64,000 nt of DNA from Bimastos eiseni (lineage: Eukaryota; Annelida; Clitellata; Crassiclitellata; Lumbricidae). Shown in pieces: positions 1-14,659 of this stretch (its first letter is position 1; every line of letters begins with the position of its first letter). The position numbers and the translations under genes are program-made. Location: assembly GCA_959347315.1 (NCBI GenBank), contig OY365814.1, positions 30,945,285 to 31,009,284 on the forward strand. Reading direction: 5' to 3'. Under the pieces are notes generated by a model, which was not told the DNA's origin, made no database searches, and worked only from the letters and a program-made list of their open reading frames with translations.

Positions 1-3000
1 TGGTGTTGATGTTGACATGCCCTTCACTACAGTGTGGACTTGTTCATGAAAGATTGGTTTGGTGTGTGGGGTGTTGGGCGTGTGTCTTGTTGTGGCGTGT
101 GAACAGGGATGCTGGCCAAGTTGGTGTTTACGTGAAGCGTGTTGATTAGTACACTTTTTAAGTTAGTAGTTTAGGGGCATAGGACTGCTCACGTTAAGAA
201 GAATGGCTTCTAGATGGGCAGTGCGCAGACAGGGCCACGCTAGCTTCTTGCAACGACATGACTTAGCTATGGTTTGCTCTCAGACAGGAGCTTACTTGGA
301 CTTACAAAAGCTGCGTCACGTTGTTGTGAAACCTTGCCACGTAAAATGTAAGTCCATTGATAAATAGGTCAGTTCCACGTTTCTCTTCAGGTTATCTGTC
401 TTTTTCTAGGTCGGTTCAAATGTCTGATCTTGCCCAACCTCTCGCTGTTGTGCCTCTTTAATCTTTCCATGTCCCTCTGTGATAATCCAATCTAGTCTTT
501 TCCTTCCTATTGTCTGCCTCCCGTTCTTAGCTGTGACACAGATTGGGTTTATTACCAAACTGTCTCAAAAAGTCTTGACTGCTTTTTGCATATAGCAATG
601 TCAAAGAACAGTCATGTCAGGTCGTGAAATAGAACGAGTGTTGGTGGCTGGATCAGGACTGCAGCGAAGGCAGCTAACTTTAAATTGTTGAATCAATGTT
701 TTTCATAACTACGTTGGTCTCTGCTTTTACGCTTTATGCTGGAGTTCCAAAACTTGAAATGTTTTTGAATTCTGTGCACAGTTTACAGTCATTCGCTGAC
801 GTTTATTCGTTTACGTTATCAGGTGGTTATTTCGACCTGAGCGCACACTGCAACGGTTTAATAGCCGACTATGACTACACTGTACTTTACATTCGTCGTT
901 TTGATAGCCGTTATTTGGACAACGATGAACTGGACTTTGCTGTTTCTTCTGATTTGTGATCCTCTATACCAGCGGTTCGCAACCTGTGGGTCGCGACCCC
1001 CACGGGGTCGCCTTAAGATTTACCATGGATCTGTTCGAACCTTTAGGAATTTGTAAAAAAAATACAGTTGTCAGCATTGGTTTCTTATATTAAATATTCA
1101 TGTAGGCCTAATTAGGATTACTACACTACTACTGCACTATAGCGACTCAAATTAATCTTTACTTATTTCTTGTACTTTGATTTGCAGTGAAGGCGGTAAC
1201 TCAATAAATTTTTTAGTTGGGGTCGTGACAACTTTGGAAATATTATCAGAGGTCGCAGGAGTAATAAGTTTCTAGAAGCTCATCAATATGGCTCTTATTC
1301 TGTTGACACTCACCCTCTGATGTTTGAACATTATAATTATGAAATGTAGCACAATTCCTTATCTGGCTATTTATCCTTTTCCTAAAAACTTCGTTGTTTT
1401 TCATCCGCTGTTGTTTATTCATTCCGGCCGAAGAACCGACAACGAGTTACCGAGGAAAGACGAAGAGAATATTCTTACGTTACTAACTGCTGCGAATGTA
1501 GATGTAATCGTAATCTGTTTGTTGTCCAGGCATCGATTGATTTTGTATCGGTTCATGTGGGAATGCATGTTATGTCTTTGTGCCTGAAGGGGGCATTTGT
1601 TTTAAGCTGTGTGCAACGATAATACTAATATAATTTAATGTCATGTATGTGTTATCAATGTGACTGTCTACTGCTGGAGTGTGGATTTCTTCAGACAGAA
1701 ATGTCCTTAGACTGGTGCTGTCTGACCAGATGGAAGTACAAAGCCTAAATTATTTGGAGGTATCTGCAATGTAGTCTGTGTATAGTTCGTTCAGATGGCT
1801 TTACGAACCGTTTGACCCTCGCAAGAGCTGTTCGAGAACATCCTGATTAATAAACTGAACGTTATTTGCATGAATTGTGTTCAGTTGAGAATTGACCAAA
1901 TGATTTAAATCAATTTTAAATGCTGCATGCTTTCATAATCCAGGTAGCCATCCTAAATTAAAATGCTTCTAAACAGTATATTTTGGTGCAGTATAAATGT
2001 ACATGAATCGTTAAATAATTACGAAATGTTTAAGTCTTTCGTTGTAAGCAGCTTTCTGTGAGATGTTTTTGAAGACATCAACACTGCCTAGGGTTTGAAT
2101 TGTCTAGTTTTAAAGGGTTGGGTTGAAAATTCTTACATATCTGGTATTCTAACCGGAATTACTTATTTGCATTAAACGGGTATACGTGCTTAATTGTGGC
2201 TGATGTGCGTGTACTCGATGTTTGGCTGTGTCAAAAAATCGAGCAATGAAGAATACTTATTGAAAAACTCTTTTGAGTTTTATATTTCGATTCGTGGCTA
2301 ACTTATGATCGTAATCTCCAAACTTCTAAAGCGCCCTCGAAGGCCAAGCGCAGAGCACCAGCCCATTCAGGAGTGCTGCCTCAAACCAAATGGATTGTCA
2401 AGAGGGTAGTCCCGGGAAGGGCAGAGGGCACCGCAACTGCTGCTATTATTTCCCAGTGAAGTTGCTCGCCTTTCGTTGAATGCTAAATGACTGTTCTCGC
2501 TGTTTTGAGCAGAAAGCCAGAAACTATTGAGAACGTGCACCTCATGAATAATAATTAATAATTAGTGCTCTAACCAGAGCGACGTCTGCCGATTATAATT
2601 ATGTAATAATACAATTTTCGTTTATTTTCAAACTGACAACAACGCAGAAGGAATACATACAGAGTATGAACGGATGATGTTGGCAGCCATGCAAGTCGGC
2701 GATTGTGCTTTATGTGTAAATTTTTATTTAACCAACGCCGTCGCCGGGTTTCGAACCCGGCTTCTCAGCCCAGCGCCGCAGTTTATTACCCATTACTACT
2801 ATGTGCATTACTATACGCCCGCCCCATTACTATGCATTATTTATTACTTCTATATGCTCTTCTATATTACATTTCTATACATTAATTTGCGTTTGTTAAT
2901 GACGCAATTCTTTGCTAATGGTGTTATACCTAGCTGTTAAAATCTAGCCTTATGTATTTAGGCGCATAATAACAGGCAAATTTTACCGCTTCCATCATAA

Positions 3001-3050
3001 GGTTTGCACATTAGTCTTTGGATTCGAGCGGAAGTCGTGTGCTTGTTCTT
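1..3050. other. Intergenic stretch without a recognisable gene
   Basis: No exon chain or known protein family is visible in either strand here. The open frames are short (under 90 codons), have no recognisable motif and are AT-rich. Pieces of repeats are present: a hAT-like end near 970 and a tRNA-like T-arm palindrome near 2745-2765 on the minus strand. A distant 3'UTR of an upstream gene cannot be excluded. Confidence 0.5.
970..1270 (+). mobile_element. hAT-like transposon remnant (one end)
   Basis: The segment begins CAGCGGTTCGCAACCTGTGG and continues into a GGGTCGCGACCCC palindrome, a sequence style known from ends of hAT-type DNA transposons. A second related start (CAGCGGTTCTCAAGC) lies at 7175. 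I could not find the matching inverted end or a target duplication, so the far boundary is arbitrary and the class is an inference. Confidence 0.3.
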
Positions 3051-3086
3051 TTACCCTGTGTAGCTAAAGGGAGATTTAGGTCTTCG
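3048..3086 (+). other. RPS14: Candidate non-coding first exon of RPS14
   Basis: A CTTTTACC pyrimidine start at about 3048 resembles the 5' terminal oligopyrimidine start of ribosomal-protein mRNAs. A strong donor GTGAGT follows at 3087. The first coding exon of RPS14 opens with an acceptor (CCTCTAG, ending 4048) only 12 nt before its ATG, so an upstream leader exon is expected. This one is the best candidate I see, but transcription is not shown. Confidence 0.35.
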
Positions 3087-4060
3087 GTGAGTATTTCCCA
3101 AATTTTCGCAAATTCTTGTTTAAGGTTAGCAACAATCGACTTTTTCCAACTTAACATTGTAGCGAATAAGTTCTACGGGAGAGGTTAAATCCGATCAATT
3201 TCAGTTTTCTGTATTTTAATGGTTTTATTTCGACACTTTACCACGTGCGCAATATTGTTAACGTTCATTTCAAAATGGCTGACATGAAATCGGCCTTCGT
3301 GGTGTAATGTAATGTCAATCTCTTAAAATGTCCCAATCCCCTCAGGAACCGCGCCAGGGAGACAACTTGTCCACAGGCGCTACAATAAGTCTAGTCCGCA
3401 ATTGCAAAGCTCTTTGCGTTCCAGTACCATGTCAAAATCCGGGAGGTCAAGCTGAGGCGACAGCATGGTGCTACGATGTTAATCGGTGGTGATGGTGCGC
3501 GTGTGGTGAAAAAAGTAGAAACGGAATAGAATTGCTTGAAGAATTCGGTTTTCAGTCGAGAGTGAATGTTGCAGATTTAGGATCGTTCAAACGGAATAGA
3601 GGTAACATTAATAGGCGAGCTAGGACTTCTTTGGGAATCCGATCTCAATACTGCATTTTCGTCGTATCTGATAGCTGGGTTTGTTGTTGTTATTATGTGT
3701 GTTACTATGGTGTATCCATTAAACTGACTACATCGACAAATTAAATACAAGTTGCTCAGTTTGAGGGAAACAATTTATTTTAATATAAGAAAAACATGAT
3801 TCACTTGCATCTCTTAGTTCACCATTTACAGGGCACAACACTAATTTAAAGCCATGCAAGTTCAGAAAGATACATGAACGTGTCAAATCTACCAGATTTG
3901 ATAAATTCATTCATTCATTATGAGCATTTATATAGCCAACATGTCAAATGTTGTTGATATTGTATTCAGTAGACATGGTTAAGCAGTACATCTAATGGTT
4001 TGATTTTTTGACATGTTTTAAAATAAATTTCTGTGGGTTTTCCTCTAGTTTCTGGCAATA

Positions 4061-6695
<2,635 letters not shown>

Positions 6696-6796
6696 ATTAT
6701 AGCAAGACTGCTGCTGGTCTTGACTGACGAAGTCTTGGAAAAACTGCGTAAAATTATGGCATAAAAGCTTGACTCTTGTTGTGGTTTCTCAACGTG

Positions 6797-6802
6797 AATA
6801 AA
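6797..6802 (+). terminator. RPS14: Polyadenylation signal AATAAA of RPS14
   Basis: A canonical AATAAA lies 102 bases after the RPS14 stop codon in the same orientation, a usual distance for the short 3'UTR of a ribosomal-protein mRNA. Confidence 0.7.
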
Positions 6803-7189
6803 CGGAGCAGTGTCACGAATTACGAGTCTCATTGTGTTTTCAACCGCATTTGTGTCGCCTCTTTCATAGTGTGTAGTTGGTTTCTGGGTAGTCTAATCTA
6901 TAGATAAACGTAATGTGAACATAATTTCCCCTAGAGATGGACCAAAAAATTAACATGTTTGCTTGAAATGGTCGTGAAATCTGGGTGTATTTGGTGAATT
7001 CAAACAGCTAATTGGATGGTCGTTTATTGTATTGTAATTATACCTTTATATGTTAAGTTAATTTTTTTAAAGTATACCATTAAAAATCTTTGTATTATTT
7101 GCAGTTGAGCCATTCTGTTCTGAACTTAGTTCAATCTATTATTCATCCTTGAATGATATTATGTCTCACGGCAGCGGTTCTCAAGCTTT

Positions 7190-8230
7190 TTGACATGGGA
7201 ACCCACTTTACAGTATCTAGATAGTAACAAAACCCATCATTCCAAAATCTGGGAGCATATATGTAGGACCTTATTAAGCAATTTACATAGCGCCTTAAAA
7301 GAACCTCTCGAAGGCGCTAAACGTCGCTACCCAATAGATTTAGACAAAGTTGGCTGCAAGCAGTGCAATGTTGCGAAGTTGTAACGGAAGAACGTTCCAG
7401 TATGATGGTCCAATGCATGAGAATGCACGGTTTTTCCGGACTGATGTGCGGGACCATCAAGTCCCCACGAGCCGCAGCATGCAAGGGTCGACGACCTGGT
7501 TGGATGGAGACGGGAAGACAGCTCTGATGTATTCTGTAGCCGTGCCGACCACCGATGTCCGTCCCATGAGGATGATCTTGAATGTGATCCTATCCTCAAC
7601 CGGGAGCAAGTGCAGTGTGTCACGCATATTGCTTGAAATATGCGAGTATTTTGGCAGCTTGGCAACGACTCGAGTGGCGCAGTTGAGAACGGATTGAAGC
7701 TGTCTTACCCGGAACTTTGGCAGACCGGTACGGACACCATTGCAGTAGTTCAGGCAAGTCAGCTCGAAGGAGTGGACAATTAAGAGTTACAGCGGCGTCA
7801 ATTGACAGATTTCGCCGAATGACTATCTGGCGCAATTGATAAAAGCAAGACCTGCACAGGGAACTGACATGTTCCTCCAAGGACAGGTCTTGATCCAGAA
7901 GAACTCCTAGGTCCTGGACGACGAGTTGAACCTTCCAATGAAGAAATGCTGCTTTAATCGCCTAGTTGTCAACCCTCAAACGCGCTTGTTTCTTGCCCAG
8001 CCACATAAATTCAGTTTTATCCGGGTTCAATCTTAGCCGATTGGAGGACATACAGATCTGCATTTACTCCACAATTGCCAAGATTTTTGACACACTTCAG
8101 TGCCTCAGATGGGCGGCATGTCAAGTACAGTTGGGAGTCGTCGGCGTATCGATGAACCCGGGCTCCAAGAGCACATTATCAGTGGTTAAAGTGGTTTGGG
8201 TGAGCAGTGGGAACTCCTAAGTTCGAGTTG
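7190..8230 (-). mobile_element. Decayed CR1/L2-type LINE with reverse-transcriptase remnants
   Basis: On the minus strand, 8157-8098 reads VHRYADDSQLYL followed by TCRPSEAL. This is the YADD catalytic motif of reverse transcriptase with its usual CR1/L2 surroundings. Further along, 7880-7620 reads SLEEHVSSLCRSCFYQLRQI, RRNLSIDAAVTL and RLQSVLNCAT in shifting frames, then fragments like MRDTLHWLPVEDRITFKI. The order matches the palm and thumb parts of CR1/L2 proteins. Frameshifts and stops make it a pseudogene. The 5' part, including the endonuclease, is missing. Confidence 0.75.
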
Positions 8231-8925
8231 ACTCTATAGGAGACAGGACCATCATCAATGTTTACAGTTTACCCCTAACCAGGCCTTACGCAAATTTAAG
8301 AATTGTATTCTTCAATGAACCCGCATTCCACTTATTAAAAATGTAAAAGAGAACACATTAAAAAATTAAAATAATTTACATTGATTTTTTAACACATCAT
8401 CTTTCTTTCCCTAAAAATAAATATGAATCCTGCAGATTTTTTGAATAAATAGATATACACGTATACGGCCTAATGTCTATGTGTCAAGTTCAAACTCAAA
8501 GAGCAAGGGTTCCGATCACACTTACAGTTAGGCCTATATTGAGCCAGTAAAATAGCCAACTGAAGCTACATGGGCGTAACAAAAGAGAAAGTATTACAGA
8601 AATTCTATTCAGTGTATGATGTTGTCTTCACACGAAAAACTCAATAGACAGCTGTAACCTGAGTGATGTGCAGAATTAGTATATTCATTTTACTGAACCC
8701 CTTTCACACTCGCAGTGCTTAGCCTACTGGTTATTAACCAGGTGTTGATTCGATTCAGCAACTCTTGGAAATGATCAGAAACCCTGCCACATCTACTATC
8801 TTAATAATCTCGACAATCTTGCTTCATAGCAGTGTATTAACGTAGGAGCGTGCCACGTAAATGGACAAGTTATCTCTCACCCCCTCAGGGTCGAAATCAT
8901 ATGGCCAGGCATTGGGATCAAGAGA

Positions 8926-9493
8926 TCAGACACTAGAACTACACAGATTCTTCTTCGAATCTGCCAACAGTCTTTTTGTCATGCCGTCTACCAATGCTTG
9001 GTAAAACTGGCCTCGATAAATTTCCCTCTCTTTCCCAGTGCAAGTAGCAAGCTCTTGTATCTGCAGCCTGACCAGCTTCAGCAGAGTACTGTCTTGATTC
9101 GTCTTGTCAGGACTCGGGAGTAGATGACCAACAGGAAGAGTGATATAAACTATCTGCACTGCTAAGGACAAATCGGCCAACTCTTCCAGGGCATCACACT
9201 TGAGTCCAAAATTCTTTGTGAAAACAAGGTTAGCCAGATTCATGACCGTTCCCAACAATTTCTGCGGCTCTAAATCAGCTCTCCTACTACTCGCTGATCA
9301 ATTGCTGCCTTTTGCTGCACGACTTGTCAGTCGCATTTCGAAATGTATCCACATCTCCGGTTAGATGCTGGATGCGCTCCCCTAGCCACTCCTCCAGCAG
9401 CGATTCTCGTACCCCATCATCGCTCCGGTCTGGTAGTCCTTGCCTCCTTGCCAGGTCTCGTCTACGCCGATCTCCGCAAACTCTGACACACAT
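8926..9493 (-). pseudogene. hAT-transposase-like protein remnant
   Basis: Two open minus-strand stretches, 9493-9287 and 9258-8926, lie end to end in different frames. The second reads LANLVFTKNFGLKCDALEEL then ADLSLAVQ, and later FYQALVDGMTKRLL. This resembles the segment DALEELADLSL...FYQAL of hAT-derived proteins of the ZNF862/KIAA1586 kind, as I remember that family. The first stretch is arginine- and acid-rich and I do not recognise it. A frame break and the absence of the catalytic core point to a dead fragment. An unannotated short gene remains possible. Confidence 0.35.
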
Positions 9494-9779
9494 CTTTTAG
9501 TAAATCGGGTTGGGTTAATTACCGCCCTGCAATTTCAATCAATGACTTCAGATATAATTATGTCCTTAGACTTGATTTAACTTGCCACTGATCAGCATTC
9601 CAACGGTAACCACATTAGCTACATTAACGACGCAATTAAATCAAAGCATGAAGTAGACACTGCTTCGACGTTGACGATACAATGTGCTGTAAACTTTGGC
9701 TTTGCAAAATACGCAGATAGGCCAATGTTACACAGTACAATTTAAAAAAATCCCTAATGTGTGAAATTCAGTGTTGTAT

Positions 9780-9858
9780 GCAAGACCTTAGACCTCAAGA
9801 CGAGACCGAGTCAGATGCCGATCGAGACCGAGACAGTGAGGTATCGAGACCGAGACAC
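9780..9858. repeat. CGAGACCGAGACAG repeat, left part (LARD target site)
   Basis: The motif CGAGACCGAGACA occurs twice here and continues beyond the LTR element, at 19823-19860 and again at 20410-20575. The LTR element therefore landed inside a pre-existing repetitive unit. Confidence 0.6.
9855..9858. other. Target-site duplication ACAC, left copy
   Basis: ACAC immediately precedes the left LTR, and the same four bases follow the right LTR at 19823-19826. Four-base duplications are within the range for Ty3/Gypsy-type integrases. The motif is simple, so a chance match is possible, but it sits at exactly the expected place on both sides. Confidence 0.7.
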
Positions 9859-10129
9859 TGTGGCGGACAGGCCACAAGGCTTGAATGAATGATTTATTTA
9901 AATAATCGGCTCGCCATAGTGTTATTTTACGTCTATTTTTTTACAGTGTTGCGCATAGGAAGGAAGACCGATCGGCGGTTTTTAATTGAGTGCATAGCTT
10001 GCAGACGCATGAATTGGCTTGAGTATAGCCTGACATGCGGTGCATCGCTATATATGTGGAGCAGTGGTTCGTACTGTTTCATACGTAGAGTGGTTCTCGT
10101 ACCGCTCCAGGGATCGTTGAGTGTTGCCA

Positions 10130-10137
10130 TATAAATA
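10130..10137 (+). promoter_or_regulatory. Candidate LTR TATA box
   Basis: TATAAATA sits about 270 bases into the LTR in the element's sense direction, and the right LTR repeats it at 16858. It would start transcription near 10160. This is a sequence match only. Confidence 0.4.
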
Positions 10138-10404
10138 CGACCTCTAGTGACAGCCGCTCTCGCGGTCAGGCCGGTGCTGCTTTTCGCTGATCTGGTGGGG
10201 TGGGCCCCTCTGCCGTCGATCGCAAGACGGACCGTGCCCTGATCGTAGGAGTCAACAGGCTGACAGAGGAAAGACCGATCGTGAGAAATGCTCACAGGTC
10301 TGGGTGCCGTTCGAGAATGCTTACAGACCTGACAGAGAGATAGACTGGGAAAAATCCCCGACCGTGCAGACCGTGGGAGTTCTGGTGGCCGAGAAATATT
10401 CTGG

Positions 10405-12170
10405 TTGGCTACCTAGATCGGTCATAGTTACTCCTCGAGAATACCAACCGGTTGTCGGATACGTGACCCCGTCGGTGGCCGTGAGAAATAGAGATCGGGT
10501 AAAGCCCCGAGCAACCGAACGCTACATCGAGACAGATTTATGGCGACTGTTGAGACAATTTACGGGAAGAATTCCCCAGTGTACACGTTGGTTAAAAGAC
10601 GGGGAGGGCGGACCCGTGAAGCCGTTGGAAACAGACTGAGAGCTACCGGAGAAGCCGTTGACAAATACTGGAAAACATGAATATATTCGATAAATACGGG
10701 GAGGGTGACCCCATTGTTGCGTTAGATACAGGGAAAGTTCCCTTTGGTACCGAAAACCTGATCAATTGTGAGCGTCTCCGCATATTCTTTATATTTACGG
10801 TTTTCCGTAAATATCTATGCTTGGCTACCTAACGGTGGTCATACTTACTCCTCTCGTTTACCAGCAATCTATTGAATTGCGTGTCTGATCGAAATGTCTT
10901 AGGTCGCGGTTTCCCCGCGTATCTTTACTTGAGTTACTAAACGTAATATCTGTACTTGCGGTGTCCCCGCAGTATGTCTTCTTGATTGTCTTACGGTCTT
11001 TCGGTAAATATTCTTACTGGCTACCTATGTCGGTCACACTTACTCCTCTCGTTTTCCAGAAATCTATTCACTTGTGTGTCTAGTTGCAATATCTTGGCTC
11101 GCGGTTTCCCCGCGAGGCATCTACTAATTTCTTCTTGTAGATCTAACTACATAATCTCTTTTCGAGGACTTCCTCGAAAGATCTGCCAGTGGTTCGTTCC
11201 AGTGTATAAGAGACAGAGTACAATTGCTTCAGAGAAAGTGATTATTATAATACAGGTCTGTGTGAAACATAGAGGTAACGTGGTGACACTTACCTCAGTT
11301 GCCTGTGAGAGAATCGAGTCTGAGAAACGAGAGTTGGTGCATTACCGTTGGTCAGATCTCTAGGTGACGAATACAAATATGTTCCTACGATGGGATGAAT
11401 AAATGCAGTCGATGAGAGTTAAAGACATGTGAGAGTCTGGGTGATCGGATATTAAAGTATATGACAGATGCAAGCCGGCCGAGAAATATACTCGTTGGCT
11501 ACCTAGTTCGGTCACAGATACTCCTCCCGTTTTCCCCAGGTTGTCGGAGACATGAAAATTCGGGTGGCCGCAAGAGATACAAGCCGAGTAGATTCTCGCA
11601 GTAGCAGCCGTACAAACCGAGAGAGCTGCCGGTGGAGAGTTGGCACATACGGGGAAAGTTCCCCATTGAATACGTTCGATAGAAATATCGGGGAAATTCC
11701 CGAAGGACCCGCTGGAATTACACGTGGAGGGTGAACACGTTAGAAGAGCACGTGACAAACAAGAGAAAACACTGGTGCCGATTGATACTTTCAGGTTACT
11801 AGTCAAGTAACTCTTCTTAATGGCTTTATAGTCGTTCGATAGATACTCTTGTTTGTTACCTACATTGGTCATAGTTACTCCTCCCGGTTTCCCGAGTATC
11901 AGAATTTATTACGGTGTTGGCGGACAATTGCCAACGCAGAGGACGGTCAATCGTGTGCATGATAACTTATGCGTGTGAGGCCGGTATGCCACACACGGAA
12001 ATGGGCCAAGAGGCCGACGTGAAAGTCTGGGCAGTCGGAACCCAGGGTAAAGATAGTAAGCAGACCAAGAATTGATCGATGCGTAAATATTACTGTTGGC
12101 TACCTACGTTGGTCATAGATACTCCTCCCGTTTTCCCGAAGTGTATCTACTTGCGTGTCTGATCGAAGTG
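10405..12170 (+). repeat. Six-copy dispersed module inside the LTR
   Basis: A degenerate unit centred on TTGGCTACCTA, then TCGGTCATAGTTACTCCTC and CCGTTTTCC, starts at about 10405, 10821, 11017, 11495, 11853 and 12096. It is preceded by GTAAATATTCT-like bases and in three copies followed by TTGCGTGTCTGATCGAA-like bases. Spacing is irregular (about 200-480 bp). The same six are present in the right LTR, 6728 bases on. Confidence 0.8.
10564..11180 (+). repeat. Cluster of short hairpins in the LTR
   Basis: Perfect or near-perfect stems follow one another. AGGGAA/TTCCCT is at 10730-10743. A 10-bp stem closed by TTTT is at 10791-10814. CGCGG/CCGCG is at 10905-10919 and TGCGG/CCGCA at 10957-10971. 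CTCGCGG/CCGCGAG is at 11098-11116 and a 9-bp stem TTTCGAGGA/TCCTCGAAA at 11160-11179. Similar ones are at 11651-11664 and 11688-11703. Several share position relative to the module and a TTTCC-like loop while the stem bases differ on both sides. Confidence 0.75.
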
Positions 12171-12307
12171 ATCGATACGAGTACGTTTGGGTAATCGGGT
12201 ACCCAGGTGAATACATGGTTGCTTGTTGTTACACACAGTTCTGAGAGCTGACTGAAGTGCGAGGTCGGGCCCCTTCGTGCGTAGGTCGGATCGAAGATCT
12301 GTGTGCA

Positions 12308-12343
12308 GATAGCGAAGGTTATAGACAGAAGACCTTCGCTATC
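12308..12343 (+). repeat. 12-bp-stem hairpin in the LTR
   Basis: GATAGCGAAGGT and ACCTTCGCTATC pair perfectly around a 12-base loop. This is the longest perfect stem I found in the LTR. It recurs 6728 bases on, at 19036-19071. Confidence 0.85.
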
Positions 12344-13092
12344 AGTGTCCGTGAATATCATGCCAGTGTCATTTTTATCGAAGCAGAATATATCAGTGTT
12401 GGTGGGTAACTGCTAACACAGAGGACGGGAACTTAGTCAGTCAAATGTGCATGACAAAATATACGTGTTGAGCAGAAGGCGTGATAGATACGTGTTGGAG
12501 ATTACATGACTAAGAGCTGTGCGACTTGTGGTGTCTAGGACGGCAGAGGTTAGAGAGTTTGGGATAGTAATGTCTAAGAGTATAAGACGTTGGATTTAGC
12601 TACCGATAATTGTATAGACCGAAATGGCTTATGGACTTGTTTCAAATATGTCTGAACCTCGTAACTTAAGAGAACGTTTGGTGTCCCTAAATGGCGATAG
12701 TTTCAGAGTCACAAGATGCTGAACGGTACGACATCAGGTAGAGGAAGACGAGGCTAGTAGCTTGGAAGGTATGCAAGGCGAGGAAGACTCCTGCCGGTAT
12801 GATTATGAACCCTGTTTTGAGTACGGCCATCCTCAGAACGTTGCCCATCCGGCGACCGTGGAATAGGCAGAGTCAGACCTCGTTACTAATTCGAGCCGTA
12901 TTTCCTTTCTTGGAGAAGAGACCCGTTCCTAATCTTGCCTGGTGATAGTGAACATCCTGGTAGATATAGAGTAACCGTTTGGCATTGAGATTTGGTAAGG
13001 TAGTGACTCGGGCGACTCCAGGCGTGTCAGCAAGCTGGGGTCGACACCGTCCGTTAGCGCTAGGCAGGCGCTCGGGCGGCAGAAGCCACAAC

Positions 13093-13110
13093 TGGTACCA
13101 GAAGTGGGGT
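13093..13110 (+). other. Primer-binding site of the LARD
   Basis: TGGTACCAGAAGTGGGGT begins two bases after the left LTR. A start with TGG matches the CCA end of tRNAs, and TGGTANCAGAAGTGGG-type sites are familiar from Ty3/Gypsy elements. The priming tRNA cannot be named without a comparison with the host tRNA genes. Confidence 0.75.
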
Positions 13111-14659
13111 ACCAGCGTTGTCTTTTGTGTGATATGAGGTGATGATCCGAAGGCTTCAGATTTTGAGACGCTTGATATTTCCACCATGAGGAGAGATGAT
13201 TTGTCATTGTGCGTATTTGGACACGACAGAACGAGCGAGGGTGTCTTTGTGAATTTTTTCCTCTTTGTGCGCTATTGCAGTTGAAACGATAGCTGGAAAG
13301 TGGTTCGATTCCTTTTACTTGTACTGAGGATTGTTTGGGTGTCGGGCCGATGACCACTTTTATATTTGAGAAGGTCTGTTCGGGTCCTTGTTGAGATCAA
13401 AATTCTTTGTCTTATCAGCGGGACAGTCAGTGTTAGTAGAGTTGTGTTCATGAAGGCAAGAGTAACGATACTTACTTATACACGGGTAAAAGAGCGAATA
13501 AGAACGATTTATAAAAGAACAATTTACTTTTGACAATTGTGGTAGTTCGGGTCAATTGGGAAATACACGTAAAATACGTTACAAAATTAGACATTCGTTT
13601 GAACATGGTGAAATGTATGCGGAGTGTGTCTAAGGATGTCTAGGCATATCGTGCATTTTATGTAGTGATGGTTGACAATGTGATAGTTCTTGAAGACTGA
13701 GACGTTTTAGCCGCTACAGAACGTGGTGATGACGAGTAGCTGACTAGAGGAAGGGTTACCGACAGTTTGCGGTGCCTAGCAGACAGAGGTGTAAAGTCTA
13801 AGAACTAAGTTGATTCAAGTTCCCTGGAAGATGGCCCGAGAAAGGTGCAGATAGAAGATTTGGCTAGCACTCTACGTTTCAAACAAATACTTAATAGAAA
13901 TAAAAACTGATACATTTGGTACATACAAACATATATTTGAGTCGTGTCTTAGCTCAATATAGCATTGTGAGATGTGCTTGGTGTAAGGACGGTTATCTTG
14001 TGCAGCCAAGGTTTCCAAGGAAATTGTTGGGAGATCGTGACTGGTTAAATGTTTGGGAAGGTTGTGAGTTGGAGGTTTCCTGAAAATACGAGAGACTTTC
14101 AGAGGCCGAGAGTTCGGGGATACGTGGGTCTGGAGGTTTTCCAGAAGATTTCTAGACACGTTTTATGAACTGAAATAGCTCTGGAAAGTTGCAGAGTTGA
14201 TATTCTGAGATAAATGTTTTTGGAATATTACAGGAATAAATTTATGTAGTTGTCGTTCGGCATTGAGCATGGCTGACGATGGTGAACGGTAGACAGACGT
14301 AACATGGGAGGATCGTAATGTACGTACTGGGAAAATATACGTTGAGTAAAAGGTCCGATGACTATAGTACATGTGTACTGTAAGGACCGATCAGAGATAT
14401 TTTATGGACAGTTACACGAGGATGTTGATAGATGCACTAGTCAATAGTCAGAAAGTGAAATCAAGAGAAACGGTCAAAATTGAGGCTAACTTTAAGCACG
14501 CCGCTAAGTTAGATGTTTATCGTCGACCTTCGATACAGGAAATTGATATGGACTAAAGATATTGCCGAATCCATGTAATGAGAGAACAAGAAGAGGTTGT
14601 CAATGTTTTTGACGGGAGATTAAGACCGTTGTTTGACTTTTCGAGAATTCAGTTCATGA

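Larger units (their letters stand above)
9859..13090 (+). repeat. Left long terminal repeat of the LARD
   Basis: The repeat is 3232 bp and is reproduced 6728 bases downstream. In the lines I compared the only difference is a 4-bp AGTG tandem duplication in the right copy near 19733. Inside are a TATAAATA box, many short hairpins, a six-copy module of about 80 bp and a 12-bp-stem hairpin. No coding frame is credible. Confidence 0.9.

Noticed and set aside
696..1587. Short plus-strand frames of 60-87 codons
   Set aside because: No motif, no splice partner and a repeat-like context. Not supported as genes.
2735..2775. tRNA gene suggested by GCCGGGTTCGAAACCCGGC on the minus strand
   Set aside because: The T-arm is perfect, but no acceptor stem, D-arm or anticodon arm fits around it. 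It is probably a SINE remnant.
8926..9493. A functional small host gene
   Set aside because: The two frames do not join without a break, and the better-matching half resembles a hAT transposase segment. It is therefore listed as a remnant at low confidence.
11360..11872. A 170-codon minus-strand frame, identical at 18088-18600
   Set aside because: The identity reflects the two LTR copies and not protein conservation. There is no motif, and it is antisense to the element.
12929..13357. A 142-codon minus-strand frame across the LTR/PBS boundary
   Set aside because: It crosses the LTR end and PBS in antisense and has no retroelement protein motif.
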